Below are positions 22,396 through 34,347 of a stretch of DNA of 64,000 nucleotides, one piece after another. Source of the stretch: Ryuthela nishihirai (Eukaryota; Arthropoda; Arachnida; Araneae; Heptathelidae); NCBI GenBank assembly GCA_038380435.1, contig JAWZYU010000034.1, positions 43,276,901-43,340,900 of the forward strand, in the 5' to 3' direction. The notes under the pieces are model-generated. The model saw only the letters and a program-made list of their open reading frames with translations, did not search any database and was not told the origin of the DNA. Numbering within the stretch: the stretch's first letter is position 1; each line of letters opens with the position of its first letter. A program made the position numbers and the translations under genes.

Positions 22396-23372
22396 ACGGG
22401 GGTTGGCTCAGTCGGTAGCGCACCACCCTCATAATCTGTAGCTACCAGATTCGAATCCCAACTGTGTCAGCGTTAATATTTATCTCTGCTAAACCCCCAC
22501 CTTGCCCTAAGTCAGAAAGGAGGTCACCGATGGCCCTGGAAAGCCCTCCGTTCGTCGGATGGGGAGTAAAAGCCGTGGTTCCTTGTCCGGAAGAGCCATA
22601 ACATGTGCACGTGCCAGGCTCGTAATCTGTAGTTCCCAGGTTCGAGTCCCAGCTGGGTCAGCGTTGAGATTTATCTCCGCAAAATTCCCCGCCCTGCCCA
22701 CGGTCAGTAGGGGACACCGATGGGCTTGGAAAACCGCCGTCCGTCGTATGGGACGTTAAGCCGTGGCCCCGTGTGCGGGAGAGCCATACCCTGTGCACGT
22801 TAAAGAATACGCTGGATGGCCTTGACGGGAGGCTAAGATCTGTCTACCATCAGCTGTTCCAGTGGGTCCCCTCCCCCTAATCTTCTCTGAGCCTTCGGGG
22901 TCCTTGTGACCTGCCCATTTAGTCCATGTTGTGCAAAAAAGTGCCGCTCAGAGGTAAAACAACCCAACGTTAAAGAACACGCTGGATGGCCATGACGGAA
23001 GGCTATCATCTCTCTCCCAACAGCTGTACCAGTGGGTTCCCTCCCCCAACCTTCTCTGAGCCTTCGGGGTCCTTGTGACCTGGCCATTTAGCCCATGGTG
23101 TGCAAAAAAGTGCCGCTCAGATGTAAAAACAACCCAACGTTAAAGAACACGCTGGATGGCCTTGACGGGAGGCTACCATCTGTGTCCCAACAGCTGTTCC
23201 AGTGGGTCTCCTCCCTCAGCCATCTGAGTCTTCGGGGTCCATGTGACTGGGCATTTAGCCCATGGTGTGCAAAAAGTGACGCTCAGGGGTAAAACAACCC
23301 AACCCTTGTGACTGGCCATTTAGCCCACTGCGTGGAAAAAAAATACCTCCCAGAGGTAAAACAACCCAACCC
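22396..23372 (+). mobile_element. SINE-A composite: two heads, four tail modules
   Basis: A diverged head and body (22396-22610) stops at GTGCACGT and joins in phase a second head starting GCCAGGCTCGTAATC. After the second body come tail modules restarting at ACGTTAAAGAACACGC near 22969 and 23138, and a last short one near 23305. This resembles recombination or template switching at repeated motifs. Confidence 0.85.
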
Positions 23373-23737
23373 AGTTTATATCAGTGTTCATACGAAATCG
23401 CATTAACACGAAATTTGCCTAGTCTAGGTACCTGAATTGCCCTATTAGGAAAGAATTATTTCTGCGACTAAACTTTTTTTTGCTAGATCCAAACTTGAGT
23501 GTACTTCGAATTAAAAAGATTCCTCAATCAGAAAAAAAATCGAAACCTACTTTTGAGATTACAATTTCGAAGCTTCGTTTGCAATCTGAATCCTGCAGCA
23601 CAACTTGTTACGAAACCATTCTTGAAACTGAAAACGCAAAACCGCCTTAGTTAACGTAAAAAAAATATCAACAATAATTTCTTTTTCATATAAATTGTTA
23701 AACAGTTTCTTCTGAAAAAAATAATAACGAAAAGGTC
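23373..23737. other. No gene seen
   Basis: AT-rich spacer before the second composite MITE. Confidence 0.4.
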
Positions 23738-23740
23738 GTA

Positions 23741-24208
23741 CAGTCGCTCAAAAAAGTATCCGAACACTATGGTTGATCGTTGCCAGATATTTTTTCTTAA
23801 TTCTGTAATCAACCATAATGTTAGGATATTTTTCTGGCAACCTTCGTGTCACGTGACACGAAGGTTGCCAGATCACCCATTTTAAAAAAATTCGTTGCCA
23901 GATATTTTTTCTAATTCTGTAATCAACCCTAGTGTTCGGATATTTTTTGAGCGACTGTAGGTGGTCATATTATTTTGATACTAGATCGTGTGGGCTCACT
24001 CACGGAAATATTGAGCGTGTCCAGTTACCGTTCACAGCAAACTGGAGCGTGTGCAGTTACTGTACACGCTCCAGATATTTTTTCTGAATTCTGTAATCAC
24101 GTGACACGAAGGTTGCCAGATCACTCATTCTAAAAAAATTCGTTGCCAGAAATTTTTTTCTGAATTCTGTAATCAACCATAGTGTTCGGATATTTTTTTG
24201 AGCGACTG
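23741..24208. mobile_element. Composite palindromic Tc1-like MITE, copy 2
   Basis: Same ends and hairpin-spacer-half-hairpin order as the element at 19364, with TA on each side (23739-23740, 24209-24210). The inner hairpin ends at about 23957. Deletions have shortened one arm (near 23778) and the spacer. Confidence 0.82.
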
Positions 24209-24210
24209 TA

Positions 24211-24605
24211 TGTATTACACTCAACCAACCGTTAGTGGTTTTCAGACTATATTTACTGAAATTCGAAATGAAACTTCCGCACAACAATAGCGACCCGCAT
24301 GATACATGGACGCATCTGGTTTCCATTTCCCGAAGATCTTGTATGACACCGAGATATATCTGCGAAAGAAAATGGTAAGCCACATAAAATCTCTGGGTTT
24401 ACGGCAGGCTAGGGAGCCGTCCAACAGCCAATGGCTGATGGCTGCTGCGTGAAAAAAATCTTTGCAACAACCTGCAGGCAGACTCGGCTGTAAGATCTGT
24501 CAACACTCTAGGAGAGAGAGAGAGTTCTTGTGTGGTGTGTGACACCAAATAAAAGATTATGTGGAAGGAATATATATAAAATAACAAAGTTAGATGGTAG
24601 TGGGA
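24211..24605. other. No gene seen
   Basis: Unique DNA with a short GA microsatellite near 24512. No recognised gene. Confidence 0.4.
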
Positions 24606-24606
24606 T

Positions 24607-25163
24607 TTGGGTTGGGTTGTTTCACCTCTGAGCGTCACTTTTTTGCACACCATGGGCTAAATGGCCAGGTTACATGGACCCCGACGGCTGAGAGAATGTT
24701 GGGGGAGGGGACCCACTAGAACAGCTGTTGGGAGACAGATGGTAGCCTCCCGTCAAGGCCATCCAGCGTGTTCTTTAACGTTGGGTTGTTTTACCTCTGA
24801 GTGGCACTTTTTTGCACACCACGGGCTAAATGGCCAGGTCACATGGACCCCGAAGGCTCAGAGAAGGTTAGGGGAGGGGACCCAGTAGAACAGTTGTTGG
24901 GAGACAGATGGTAGCCTCCCGCCAAGGCCATCCAGCGTGTTCTTTAACGTGCACAGGGTATGTCTCTCCCGCACACGGGGCCACGGCGTAACGTCCCATC
25001 CGACGGACGGCGGCCTTTCCAAGCCCATCGGTGCCCCCTACTGACCGTGGGCAGGGCGGGGAATTTTGCGGAGATAAATCTCAACGCTGACCCAGCTGGG
25101 ACTCGAACCTGGGAACTACAGATTATGAGCCAGGCGCGCTACCGACTGAGCCACCCCCACCCC
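24607..25163 (-). mobile_element. SINE-A copy with two tail modules
   Basis: On the plus strand: tail module 24607-24780, then GGGTTGTTTTACC restarts a second tail module that continues into body and head. The junction is again at ACGTT/GGGTTG, as in the 11291 and 44567 copies. Confidence 0.9.
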
Positions 25164-25354
25164 AAAGAGAGAGCAGTAGAGAATCAGAATATGAATCGAA
25201 CAAATGTTTTGAGTCACGGATTGTTTGCAAGATTTTGTCGTTGTCGGAAGTTGCAGATGTTAGGTTTTGGCACCCTTGGAAAATTCTTGGCTCAACGTCT
25301 TTCTTATTGTTATGACTGATATCAGTTGTTTTCGCGTACGCTGATTAGGGCACT

Positions 25355-25707
25355 TCTGATATTGATGCCGCTGTCAACTGCCCTGTTCGTAAACTGCAGC
25401 TCCCAAGTTCCAATCTTGTTGTTCCAGAATTGAGATTTATCAAATTTAACCTAATTTTTTTAACCCCCCCCCCTTGGGTAAGAAAGGTGAGAATAATGGA
25501 CTTGGAAACGCTGCCGTCCGTCAGATGGGGTGTAAAAGCCGTGGTTCCGTGTGCGGGAGAGTCATACACTTACCTAGATCCGACCCTTACCTACACTCCC
25601 TTACCCATTTAGCCTGTGCACGTTAAATAAACTTGATGGGAGATTATTATATCTGTCGTCCAACAGCTGTCTAGTGGGTTCCCTCCAATTTACTTTCTCT
25701 GAGCCCT
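25355..25707 (+). mobile_element. SINE-A copy, strongly decayed
   Basis: Traces of head (TTCGTAAACTGCAGCTCCC), body (CCGTCAGATGGGGTGTAA) and tail (CAACAGCTGTCTAGTGGG). It is interrupted by extra bases near 25575-25610. Confidence 0.6.
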
Positions 25708-26101
25708 GGGAGGGGCGGGGTTGGCTTAGTCGGTAGCGCGCCAGGCTCGTAATCTGTAGTTCCCAGGTTCGAGTCCCAGCTGGGTCAGCGTTGAGATTTA
25801 TCTCCGCAAAAATTCCCCGCCCTGCGCACGGTCAGTAGGGGACACCGATGGGCTTGGAAAGGCCGCCATCCGTCGAATGGGACGTTAAGCCGTGGCCCTG
25901 TGTGCGGGAGAGCCATACCCTGTGCACGTTAAAGAACACGCTGGATGGCCTTGACGGGAGGCTACCATCTGTCTCCCAACAGCTGTTCCAATGGGTCCCC
26001 TCCGCCAACCTTCTCTGAGCCTTCGGGGTCCATGTGACCTGGCCATTTAGCCCATGGTGTACAAAAAAGTGCCGCTCAGAGGTAAAACAACCCAACCCAA
26101 C
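25708..26101 (+). mobile_element. SINE-A copy, full length
   Basis: Close to the family consensus from GGGAGGGGCGGGGTTGG to CAACCCAACC. Its 3' end abuts the Tc1 fragment directly. Confidence 0.9.
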
Positions 26102-26103
26102 CG

Positions 26104-26616
26104 ACACCCCTTAGCTTTAATTACATCTTCCACCCTCTCAACCATTGATGCCACTAACTTTCCACACATCTCTTTCACTTCAGGGTCGTGGTACCACACT
26201 TTCATGACACTTTCTATCATTTTGGTTTTCGTCGTGCAATCCATCTTAGATATGCGCGCTTTTATAATGGCCCACAAATTTTCAATGGGGTTTAGATCGG
26301 GTGAAAATCCTGGCCACTCCAATACCTTCAAATGTTGCTGGGTAAAGAAGCTCTCAGCAAGCTTAGAATTGTGGCATGGAGCCAGATCCTGTTGAAATAA
26401 CCCATCGTCTTTAGGAAACAGCTTCTGCAGTGCTGGGACCATTTTCGCTTCCAGAACGCCTATGTACTTTTTATTGTCCATCATTTCTTCAATAGGGTGA
26501 AGCGTCTGTGGCCTGGAAGCTGTGAAACATCCCCAAAACATGACCTTGGGTGGGTGTTTGGGGGATTGCTGGATGTGGCCGGATCGAAGAGGTTCTCCAG
26601 GCTTCGCTTGTCCCAA
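26104..26616 (-). pseudogene. Tc1/mariner-like transposase, C-terminal catalytic fragment
   Basis: The minus strand from 26616 reads a Tc1-type DDE catalytic core. 'KVMFWGCF' is followed by 'GLFQQDLAPCHNS' (second catalytic Asp), then 'WPGFSPDLNPIENLW' (third catalytic acid, Glu, with spacing expected of Tc1). The protein runs on to 'VIKAKG' near its natural C-terminus. The N-terminal paired-type DNA-binding domain and the first catalytic Asp are absent, so about half of a usual 340-residue transposase is left. The remaining frame has no stop until it runs into SINE-A sequence at 26101. No terminal inverted repeats are visible. It is an inactive fragment, but one with little coding decay. Confidence 0.88.
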
Positions 26617-26624
26617 CTAATTCG

Positions 26625-26658
26625 CACAGTACTGTATCGACTGAGCCACCCCCGCCTC
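26625..26658 (-). mobile_element. SINE-A head fragment
   Basis: TATCGACTGAGCCACCCCCG on the plus strand matches the 5' edge of SINE-A in reverse. It touches the broken 5' side of the Tc1 fragment. Confidence 0.65.
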
Positions 26659-26846
26659 TAAAGAAACAGAATTGACCATGAACGTTTCTAGGTAAGCAAA
26701 AAAAAATATTTACATCCATTAAAATTTGAAAAACAAATACTTCAAATTTCTATTAAACAATGAAAATAACGTAAACTCTGAACCTTAGAAGCTCTAACTC
26801 CGACTCTCTAGTTAAAATTTTGCGGATGCCCCCTGCAATCGAAAAA

Positions 26847-27187
26847 TCATCATCATCATCCTCAAGCAGCCATGGGCTACGGAGGTCCAACCAGATCGTG
26901 CAATTTAATTCTCCAAGCATGTCTGTCCTGAGCTACATCTACTGCATCTGGCCACTGCACACCAATTCTAACAAGGTCCTGTTTGACATTGTCTGCCCAC
27001 CGCATCCTAGGTCTCCCCTTCTTTCTCAGACCTTTAGGCACACTGTTCATAACCCTATTCGCCAATCTATAATTATTCATAAGGGCAACATGGCCAAACC
27101 AACGGAGTCTCTCTCTGCACAATATGCTGTTTAAAGGAGGTTGCAGACTCCTTTGCCTAACCTCATCATTAGTTACAAAGTTGAACT
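26847..27187 (-). pseudogene. LINE 3' end with reverse-transcriptase C-terminus
   Basis: The minus strand encodes 'CRERLRWFGHV', 'KGRPRMRWADNVKQDL' and 'DAVDVAQDRHAWR', the C-terminal region of non-LTR endonuclease/reverse-transcriptase proteins. It ends at a (GAT)n tail, seen as TCATCATCATCATCC on the plus strand. It is 5'-truncated, as is usual after incomplete target-primed reverse transcription. The same 3' end occurs at 55380-55770. Confidence 0.82.
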
Positions 27188-27299
27188 AGTGAATAATTAA
27201 GTATAAAAATTAAAATACTAAAAATACATTTTATGACACCGACTGGCTTCTAATCGACTATCTGTTTTCTATTTTTAAAAATTAATGAGGCAGAAAGAG

Positions 27300-27678
27300 T
27301 TGGGTTGTTTTACCTCTGAGCGGCACTTTTTTGCACACCATAGGCTAAATGGCCAGATCACATGGACCCGAAGGCTCAGAGAAGGTTGGGGGAGGGGACC
27401 CACTGGAACAGCTGTTGGGAGACAGATGGTAGCCTCCCGTCAAGGCCATCCATCGTCTTTTTTAACGTGCAGAGGGTATGGCTCTCCCGCACACGGGGCC
27501 ACGGCTTAACGTCCCATCCGACGGACGGCGGCCTTTACCAAGCCCATCGGCGTCCCCTACTGACCGTGCGCAGGGAGTTTTACGGAGATAAATCTCAACG
27601 CTGACCAAGCTGGGAATCGAACCTGGGAACTACAGATTACGAGCCTGGCGCGCTACCGACTGAGCCACCCCCGCCCCA
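27300..27678 (-). mobile_element. SINE-A copy with 11-bp TSD
   Basis: Flanked by GGCAGAAAGAG at 27289-27299 and 27680-27690. Complete; one small body deletion (GCAGGGAGTTTTACGG). Confidence 0.92.
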
Positions 27679-27863
27679 AGGCAGAAAGAGATAAATTATT
27701 TACGATCTATAGAAGTGCACGATTTGGTGCACAGTGTAAGCACCTCTGTGTTCTCTTTAATGCATTCCTCTCGTTTTATTGAGGAACAATATAATTTGAC
27801 TGTAAACGAACAACGCAAGCTGTCAGTTACATCTGTAGCTGTTGCAATATGCTTCGCACATAT

Positions 27864-27890
27864 TCCCTCAAGCAGCTGCTTGCCGCAAAA
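27864..27890 (-). mobile_element. SINE-B 3'-end fragment
   Basis: CCCTCAAGCAGCTGCTTGCC matches only the 3' palindromic end of SINE-B. Confidence 0.55.
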
Positions 27891-27909
27891 GGTCTTATCC
27901 TATGTACAT

Positions 27910-28471
27910 GCATAACCGAATTAACGTCTCCCACCCGATGGACGTGGTCTTTTCAAGCCCATAAGGTGTCTCCTACTGACAGGGGACATGGTGGATTAGG
28001 TTGTTTTACCTCTGAGGGCACTTTTTTGCACACCATGGGCTAAATGGCCAGGTCACATGGACCTCGAAGGCTCAGAGAAGGTTGGGGGAGGGAACCCACT
28101 GCACAGATGTTGGGAGACAGATGGTAACCTCCCGTTAAGGCCATCCAGTGTGTTCATTAACGTGCACAGGGTATGGCTCTCCCGCACACGGGGCCACGTC
28201 TTTTACACCCCATCCGACGGACAGCGGCCTTTCCACGCCCATCGATGTCCCCTACCTGACCGTGGGCAGGGCGGGGAGTTTTGCGGAGATAAATCTCAGC
28301 GTTGATCCAGCTGGGATTCGAACCTGGGGACTGCAGATTACGAACCTGGAGCTCTACCGACTGAGCCAGCCCCGCCCTAAGTACATGACGGGACTCGCCT
28401 ATGTGCGACTCGAACCTGGGAACTGCAGATTAGAAACATGGCGCGCTACCGATTAGGCCACCCCCGCCCCC
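27910..28471 (-). mobile_element. SINE-A copies, nested or partial
   Basis: A near full copy at 27992-28378 is preceded by a body fragment (27922-27990, ACGTCTCCCACCCGATGG) and followed by a separate head (28379-28471, CTCGAACCTGGGAACTGC to CCACCCCCGCCC). The outer pieces are probably an older copy into which the complete one inserted. Confidence 0.78.
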
Positions 28472-29380
28472 AAAACAAAGTGAAGCCATTATTGAAAATG
28501 GTTTTAAATACGTTTTTTCGTATTGATAAATAAAAAATATACTTCCTAAACGTAGAAAAAGATTACATTTCAGTAAACAGAAAATTATTAATTTTTCACC
28601 CATTTAAGATAATTTAATGTAAATGAATATTTCGATCCATTTTTCAAGAGGGGAGGGCAACTACAACCCCCTTCCGAACTAAAGACGATAATGTGTCCGA
28701 ACACACTCCCACAAAACTCGAATTCATCTCCTAACACCTAGTATTGCAAAAAGAGCCAACGAAAGATAACATTGAAAGATAAATGATCCCAAAATATCCA
28801 AAGAAATGAATCAATGGCTTTGAACAAATGGAATAAGTTTCCAAATAACGCTTAATCTCCAAGTTAAGATAAATCATATTAAAGGATTGCTTTTTTAAAA
28901 TTGTTTTTTGTCATTATTGATTTCCCGTTTTCTCCTCCGGGCAGAGAAACTAATGTCTTGTTTGGGCCATGACATTCCGATGAGCATCTTACACGAAGAC
29001 TTCAGATAAGCTGCCGCTATCTGTCGTACTTTTATCGCTCTTGACGGAAAGCTTTAATCCATTTGTCATTTGTTTCTGCTATCGTTTGGCTTACATCTTA
29101 ACATCTGACTTCACTTTTTTGGGGGCTATTGTTATTCGCAGATAACCGAAAAAAAAGGGAATTCAATCAACGCTTTTTTTAGAATCGCAAACGTGAACAC
29201 TATAAATCGTTTGAGTGCAACTAGTAGAAAAGAGATACAAAGAAATGAACACGAATGCACTTTTAAGGAGTTGCCAGATTGTAGAACTGAATTAATCGAT
29301 TTTTCCATTTTTATTTATTCTATATCGATCAATCTTTTTTTTTTACAAATTCAAGGAAAATTAACTCCAGATTTAAAGGA
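28472..29380. other. No gene seen
   Basis: AT-rich unique DNA. An 86-codon ORF at 29193-29453 ends in SINE tail sequence and has no recognisable domain. Confidence 0.4.
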
Positions 29381-29382
29381 CT

Positions 29383-29417
29383 TGGTTGTTTTACCTCTGA
29401 GCGGCACTTTTTTTGGC
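29383..29417 (-). mobile_element. SINE-A tail end only
   Basis: TTGGTTGTTTTACCTCTGAG and GCGGCACTTTTTTT is the last 35 bp of the tail, an extremely 5'-truncated insertion. Confidence 0.6.
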
Positions 29418-29918
29418 TTGGTGTTTTGGAATTACACAAATTATATGCATTAAATTCTTTGATCTATTTAAATAAAAATTGCGATATTTGCATAATTAGA
29501 AATTTTCCTGCCAATAGGAGATTACATAAAAAATGTAATTAACTGAAGTACCCATTAAGGAAAATATTTCTACTAAACATTATGTTTTATTGTTTCATAA
29601 ACTTTATAATATATTGCCAAATTAACGTTAAAGAATATTCCTTTGCTCTAAGACAGTGGTGCTCAAATTTTTATGCTTCACGTACCCCCTGGAAATGTGT
29701 ATGTAACTGGCGCACCCCTTGAAATGCGTATGTAACTAGGCCAGTTACATACATATTTCCAGGGGGTACGTGAAGCATAAAAGGTTGAGAACCACTGATA
29801 TAAATGTTTTATTTTATTCCCATTGTTATACTATAACTATAGTTTTATCTATCTATACAAGGGGTACGCCTGTTACATACACATTTCCAGGAGGTACGTG
29901 AAGCATAAAAGGTTGAGA

Positions 29919-29930
29919 ACCACTGATATA
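29919..29930. repeat. TSD of LINE-1C, left
   Basis: ACCACTGATATA, repeated exactly at 41380-41391. It marks the insertion of the minus-strand LINE into a 128-bp satellite unit. Confidence 0.85.
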
Positions 29931-29964
29931 CTTACTTACTAATCACATCTCAATTTGAATATTC

Positions 29965-29989
29965 TCACTACACTTTAGTTCTGTAGTGA
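29965..29989 (-). other. 3'-UTR hairpin of LINE-1C
   Basis: TCACTAC and GTAGTGA form a 7-bp stem around an 11-nt loop, about 35 bp before the 3' terminus. LINE-1B has a hairpin at the same place with two compensated pairs (39904-39932). Probably the structure recognised by the reverse transcriptase. Confidence 0.65.
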
Positions 29990-30093
29990 ACTCATTCAGT
30001 CAACTTTTTATAACTGGTGTCAGTTTTTAAAAATGCTAATTTAAAATTTAATTTTTCCACCAAGCATGAAAATTAAGTCTTCTAAAAGTTTCT

Positions 30094-33000
30094 CTAAAAT
30101 ATATTATACATGTTAATTTGCTTGATATATGATATAAGTAATTTGTAACATTTTAATTTATTCTTATAGTTTTCAGGCTCTAAAATACTTTTGAAATTAT
30201 AGTTTGTGATGTTCATTTTTTTTAATGCATTATAGTATTTTTTTCTTTCTTCCTCAAATTTTTTACATACGAACAATGTATGTTCTAGATTTTCATACTC
30301 CTTACACATGTCACATGCCGGGGAGTCTTTTTTTTTCATTTTATATAATAAAGCCTTTGAAATTACCGAATTTGTTTTAATTTTTATTACTAAATTAATT
30401 TCTTTTTTATTGAAACCAAAGTTATTAAATTTTGAAATTATTGGTGAGATTCTGTATCTATGAGTATGATTAGCATTCCTATCATACCATGTCTGTGTTT
30501 CTATTATAATATTTTTTTTATTTTGTTTTTTAATAAGATATAAAAATTGAGGATTATCAAAATTTGGACTGATATTTATTGCTTCTTTAGCTTTTTTGTC
30601 TACTATTTCATTATATTTTATGCCAACATGACTTGGGATCCATTGTATATAGATAATATTCTTATTGTTTAAATGGTTTTTGGTTAAAATTAATATGTCA
30701 TTTATAAATGATTTAAAGTTACTCTTTAAAGGATCATTATATATGGTTTCTATAGCAGCTTTGCTATCAGTAAAAATTACTATCTGCTTATTTTTAAATT
30801 TCAGTGCCCAATTTATTGATAAGATAATTGCAGATAGTTCTGCTATTAAGATAGGGTTTGATTTACTAAATTTAAATAATTTTTCAAAATTTTCTTCTGG
30901 GCAAATAAATGCTCCAGCAAGAGCATTGCTTTCTTCTTTTAAGGATCCATCTGTGTAAATATGTATAAAATTTTTGTAATTATTTTCTATATGCATATAT
31001 GATAACATTTTTAGTGTGTTTATATCATGACTATTTTTTTATTGTAAATTATTAATATTTGTTTTAAGGATAGGAAATGTAGAGGTCCATATTGGAATTT
31101 CTATATTATGTTCTCCACTAGTTTTTTTATTTAAAATCTGTTTTATATCATTTTTACAAGTTAAGTTTTCAATAGAAATATCCTTAAAGTTATTTAATAT
31201 TTTTTCATTTATTGGATGTGAGATGTTTTTTAATGAAATTCTGTATATCAAATTATTTAATAAATATTTTTTTAATTGATATTGGAGGTATAGCGGTTTC
31301 TGCATAAATGTTAAGTCCATTTGAATTTTGATGCAAACCAATACAGAATTTTAAAATTTTTAATTGTATATTTTCTAGTTTTTTTAATTTGGTTTTTGAT
31401 ATATTATTAATAAGTTCTATGCCATAAAAACTTTTTGGAAAAATTATTGAGTTGTATAATAAAAGTAATTTTTTATTTTCACATCCCCATTTTGAGCTTC
31501 CCAAATATCTTAGAAAGTTAAACAATTTATTTGCTTTATCTTTTGCTACCTCTATATATTTGTTCCATGATAATTTTGAATCTAAATGCATTCCTAAGAA
31601 TTTAAAGTTCTCTTCAATTTTTATAATTTTATTATTCATTTTAATTTCAAAATCCTTGGTTAATTTTTTATTTTTATGGAAATATGATAAAACTGATTTA
31701 TCTGTTGAAATTGTGAGATTCCATGTTTCACAAAATTTTGCTACATTATTTATTAATTTTTGGAAAATATTTTGAATATATTCTGTATTTTTATGAAAGG
31801 TCCAAAAAATTAAATCATCTGCAAATGTTCCATATTTTATCTGTTCTGGAATGGCCTCCTGTAAATCATTTAAATATAAATTAAATAGTGTAGGGGATAA
31901 AATATCTCCTTGAATTAATCCATTATTAAATTTATACCATGATGAATAGTTATTTCCAATTTTCACTTTAAATTTTTTATCTTTTAATATTTTAAATAGA
32001 AAGTTATACATATTACCTCCAATATTTAATTTTTTTATTTTATGTAGAATTCCATTGTGTGAAACTGAGTCAAAAGCTTTTTCTATATCTATACACAGTA
32101 CAACCATAAAAAGTTTATTTTTGATAGCGAATTCTGCATCTGAGATAATATTCAAAAGCAGATCTTTAGAAGATCTGCCTTGTCTGAATCCAAAGGTATT
32201 GTTATTAAATATTTTATTATGATCAATGTGCCAATTTAATCTATTTAGAATTAATCTTTCATATAATTTCAAAATATTTGAACTCAAGCATATTGGTCTA
32301 TAAGAATTCAAATTTTCATTATTTTTGTATGGTTTTTTTTATGAATATCGTGTAGTTCTCATTCCAGGTATCTGGATAATTTTTTAATTTCCAAAATTCA
32401 TTAAACTTATCTAATAATATTTTTTTACAGTTATTAGGTAGGTTTTTTAGCTCTTTATTTGTTATCCCATCTGGTCCAGATGTAGTTTTTGAATTTAATG
32501 CTTTAATAGCAAAGTTTAATTCAAAGAGTGTAAAAGGCCTATTTAAGTATTCTGTATTATTGTTTTTATAAAATTGATGTATTATGTTAGAGTTATTAAA
32601 TTTTTTATCTATTTTATTGTTTGGTTCGTAGTGAAGATTTGTGAAGTATTCTGCTATTGTTTCTGTTGTTTCTTGTATAGTTTGTTTGTTTTTAAGAGCA
32701 ATGGAATATAATGGATTGATTGGTTCTTTTTCTGAATATAGTTTTTTATGTATTCTCCATAAGTTAGTTGTGGATGAAAGTGGAGATAAACACTCTGTGA
32801 ATATTTTCCAATTTTGCTTTTGTAAGTTAATAATTTTTTTAGAGATGGCTTTTTCAAGGCGTTTAAAAATTTCACATGCTTTAAAAGTTTTTTTGTTTAA
32901 CATATCTCTTTCCGCTTTTCTTCTGATAGCTATCAATTTATTTATAAATATGGTGTGTATGTTGTTTTTTGGAATTTTTTTATATATATTTTGTGTGTTG

Positions 33001-33788
33001 TTTTTTCTTGTATTTTTAACTTTATTAATTAAATTTGTATAATCAATATTTAAGTTGTCTTCTAAGACTGATTCATTTAGCTCTTTTGAAAACTCAGACC
33101 AATTTGTTATGTTCACAAATGTTTTGATTTTTTGTTTTCTAATAAAATTTATAAAGATTGGGAAATGATCACTTCCCATACAATCTGTTGATATATGCCA
33201 TTCTATTTCTTTAGCAATTTCTTCTGTACAAAGAGTTAAGTCTATTACTGAATTGTTATCATTTTTATTTACTCTAGTAGTTCTATCAGAATTTAATATA
33301 ATTAACTTTTTATATTCTATAAATTTTAATAAATGTAAACTTTTATTATCATTTCTATATGAGTGCCATGCCTTATTATGTGAGTTAAAATCTCCACAAA
33401 TAATTGTTTCACCTTCTAAGTTATCTAATAGATTTTTGTATTGATCAAATGAAATTAAAACCCCTGGATTATAAATATTCACAATATTTACTGTAATTTT
33501 ATAAATTTTAATTTGTATAATTAAGCATTCTAATCTTTCATTTATTGTTTTGATATTTATCCTTCTTTGAGGTAAGTATTTATTTACATAAGTTACAATT
33601 CCTTTAGTATGTTGATTATTTTTTTGTGAATAAGTTATTAAATTAGAAAATTCCGGTAAATTATTTGTTGTCGTTTCCTGTATACATATAATTTGTACAT
33701 TTTTAATATTTATAAGATGCTTAATAAAATGCTTTTTACTTTCAACTCCCCGGCAGTTCCATTGTAATATAGAAGGTCTCAAGGCCAT
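30094..33788 (-). pseudogene. LINE-1C ORF2, endonuclease-RT-RNase H, disabled
   Basis: Collinear with the intact 1231-residue ORF2 at 36000-39695. The first segment (33788 down to 32319) carries the APE-type endonuclease, starting 'SILQWNCRG' with 'ICGDFNSHN' and 'SDHFP'. A frameshift in an A run near 32330 separates it from the RT segment (32311-31253; 'DIEKAFDSV', 'GTFADDL'). A second frameshift near 31270 and a stop at 31039-31041 precede the RNase H and C-terminal CCHC segment (31008-30094; 'IYTDGSL', 'CDMCKEYENLEH'). Two frameshifts and one nonsense codon in 3.7 kb indicate moderate age. Confidence 0.9.
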
Positions 33789-34232
33789 GAAACATTATTG
33801 ATAATTGTAAGGAGTAAATCCTTTATTAACGTAGTCTCCGGACAGCTTGGCAAAATTAAGTCGAATAGTTTAACCATTAGTTCAATAATAAGCCTTCTTC
33901 CGTTGCTGGATAAACTAGAGTCCGATTTTTCGTCTTTCCGTGAAGTTGTAGGTTTAATATCGCTGTCAGTTATATTTTCGTATCTTTTTTCAGTTTTAGT
34001 TGTCGATTTGTGTCCAGTTATATGCTTTTTCACTGTTAGAGCATAATTTTTTTTAGGAGAGTCAGAACTTTTCATTTCCTCTTTCCTTTCACTTAATTTT
34101 GAACATGTTGGTAAGCGAGGAAAGTTCTCTGTGTCGTCCTCGATATTAATTTGTGATGAGCTTTCTGTCAGGTCCTCATTATTGTTAGTTTCAATCCTTC
34201 CGGATTTTTCTGAGTAGAAAATTTCTTGTGAT
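33779..34232 (-). pseudogene. LINE-1C ORF1, C-terminal piece
   Basis: Encodes the acidic and basic tail of the gag-like ORF1 protein, matching the end of LINE-1B ORF1 ('VKKHITGHKS' and 'LPSCPE' occur in both). Upstream it breaks at the LINE-1B insertion inside codons for 'SQEI', which continue at 39978 on the other side. Its stop overlaps the ORF2 start by 10 bp, as in LINE-1B. Confidence 0.88.
34221..34232. repeat. TSD of LINE-1B, left
   Basis: ATTTCTTGTGAT, repeated exactly at 39967-39978. It duplicates ORF1 sequence of LINE-1C. Confidence 0.88.
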
Positions 34233-34347
34233 GAAAAAAAGAGCGGTGACCATCGTTGCAGGTGGTCGAGTTTGTTGAGGCTGGTGTAAGATTGTTTTAG
34301 CGAGTGTACCTAGTGAGAGAGTGGACATATAAAGCCACAAATTAAAA

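Noticed and set aside
24512..24525. GA repeat as regulatory site
   Set aside because: A short simple repeat, no nearby gene.
30665..33042. Plus-strand ORFs of 97-133 codons over LINE-1C
   Set aside because: Shadows of the minus-strand ORF2, rich in hydrophobic residues because they are antisense to A-rich codons.
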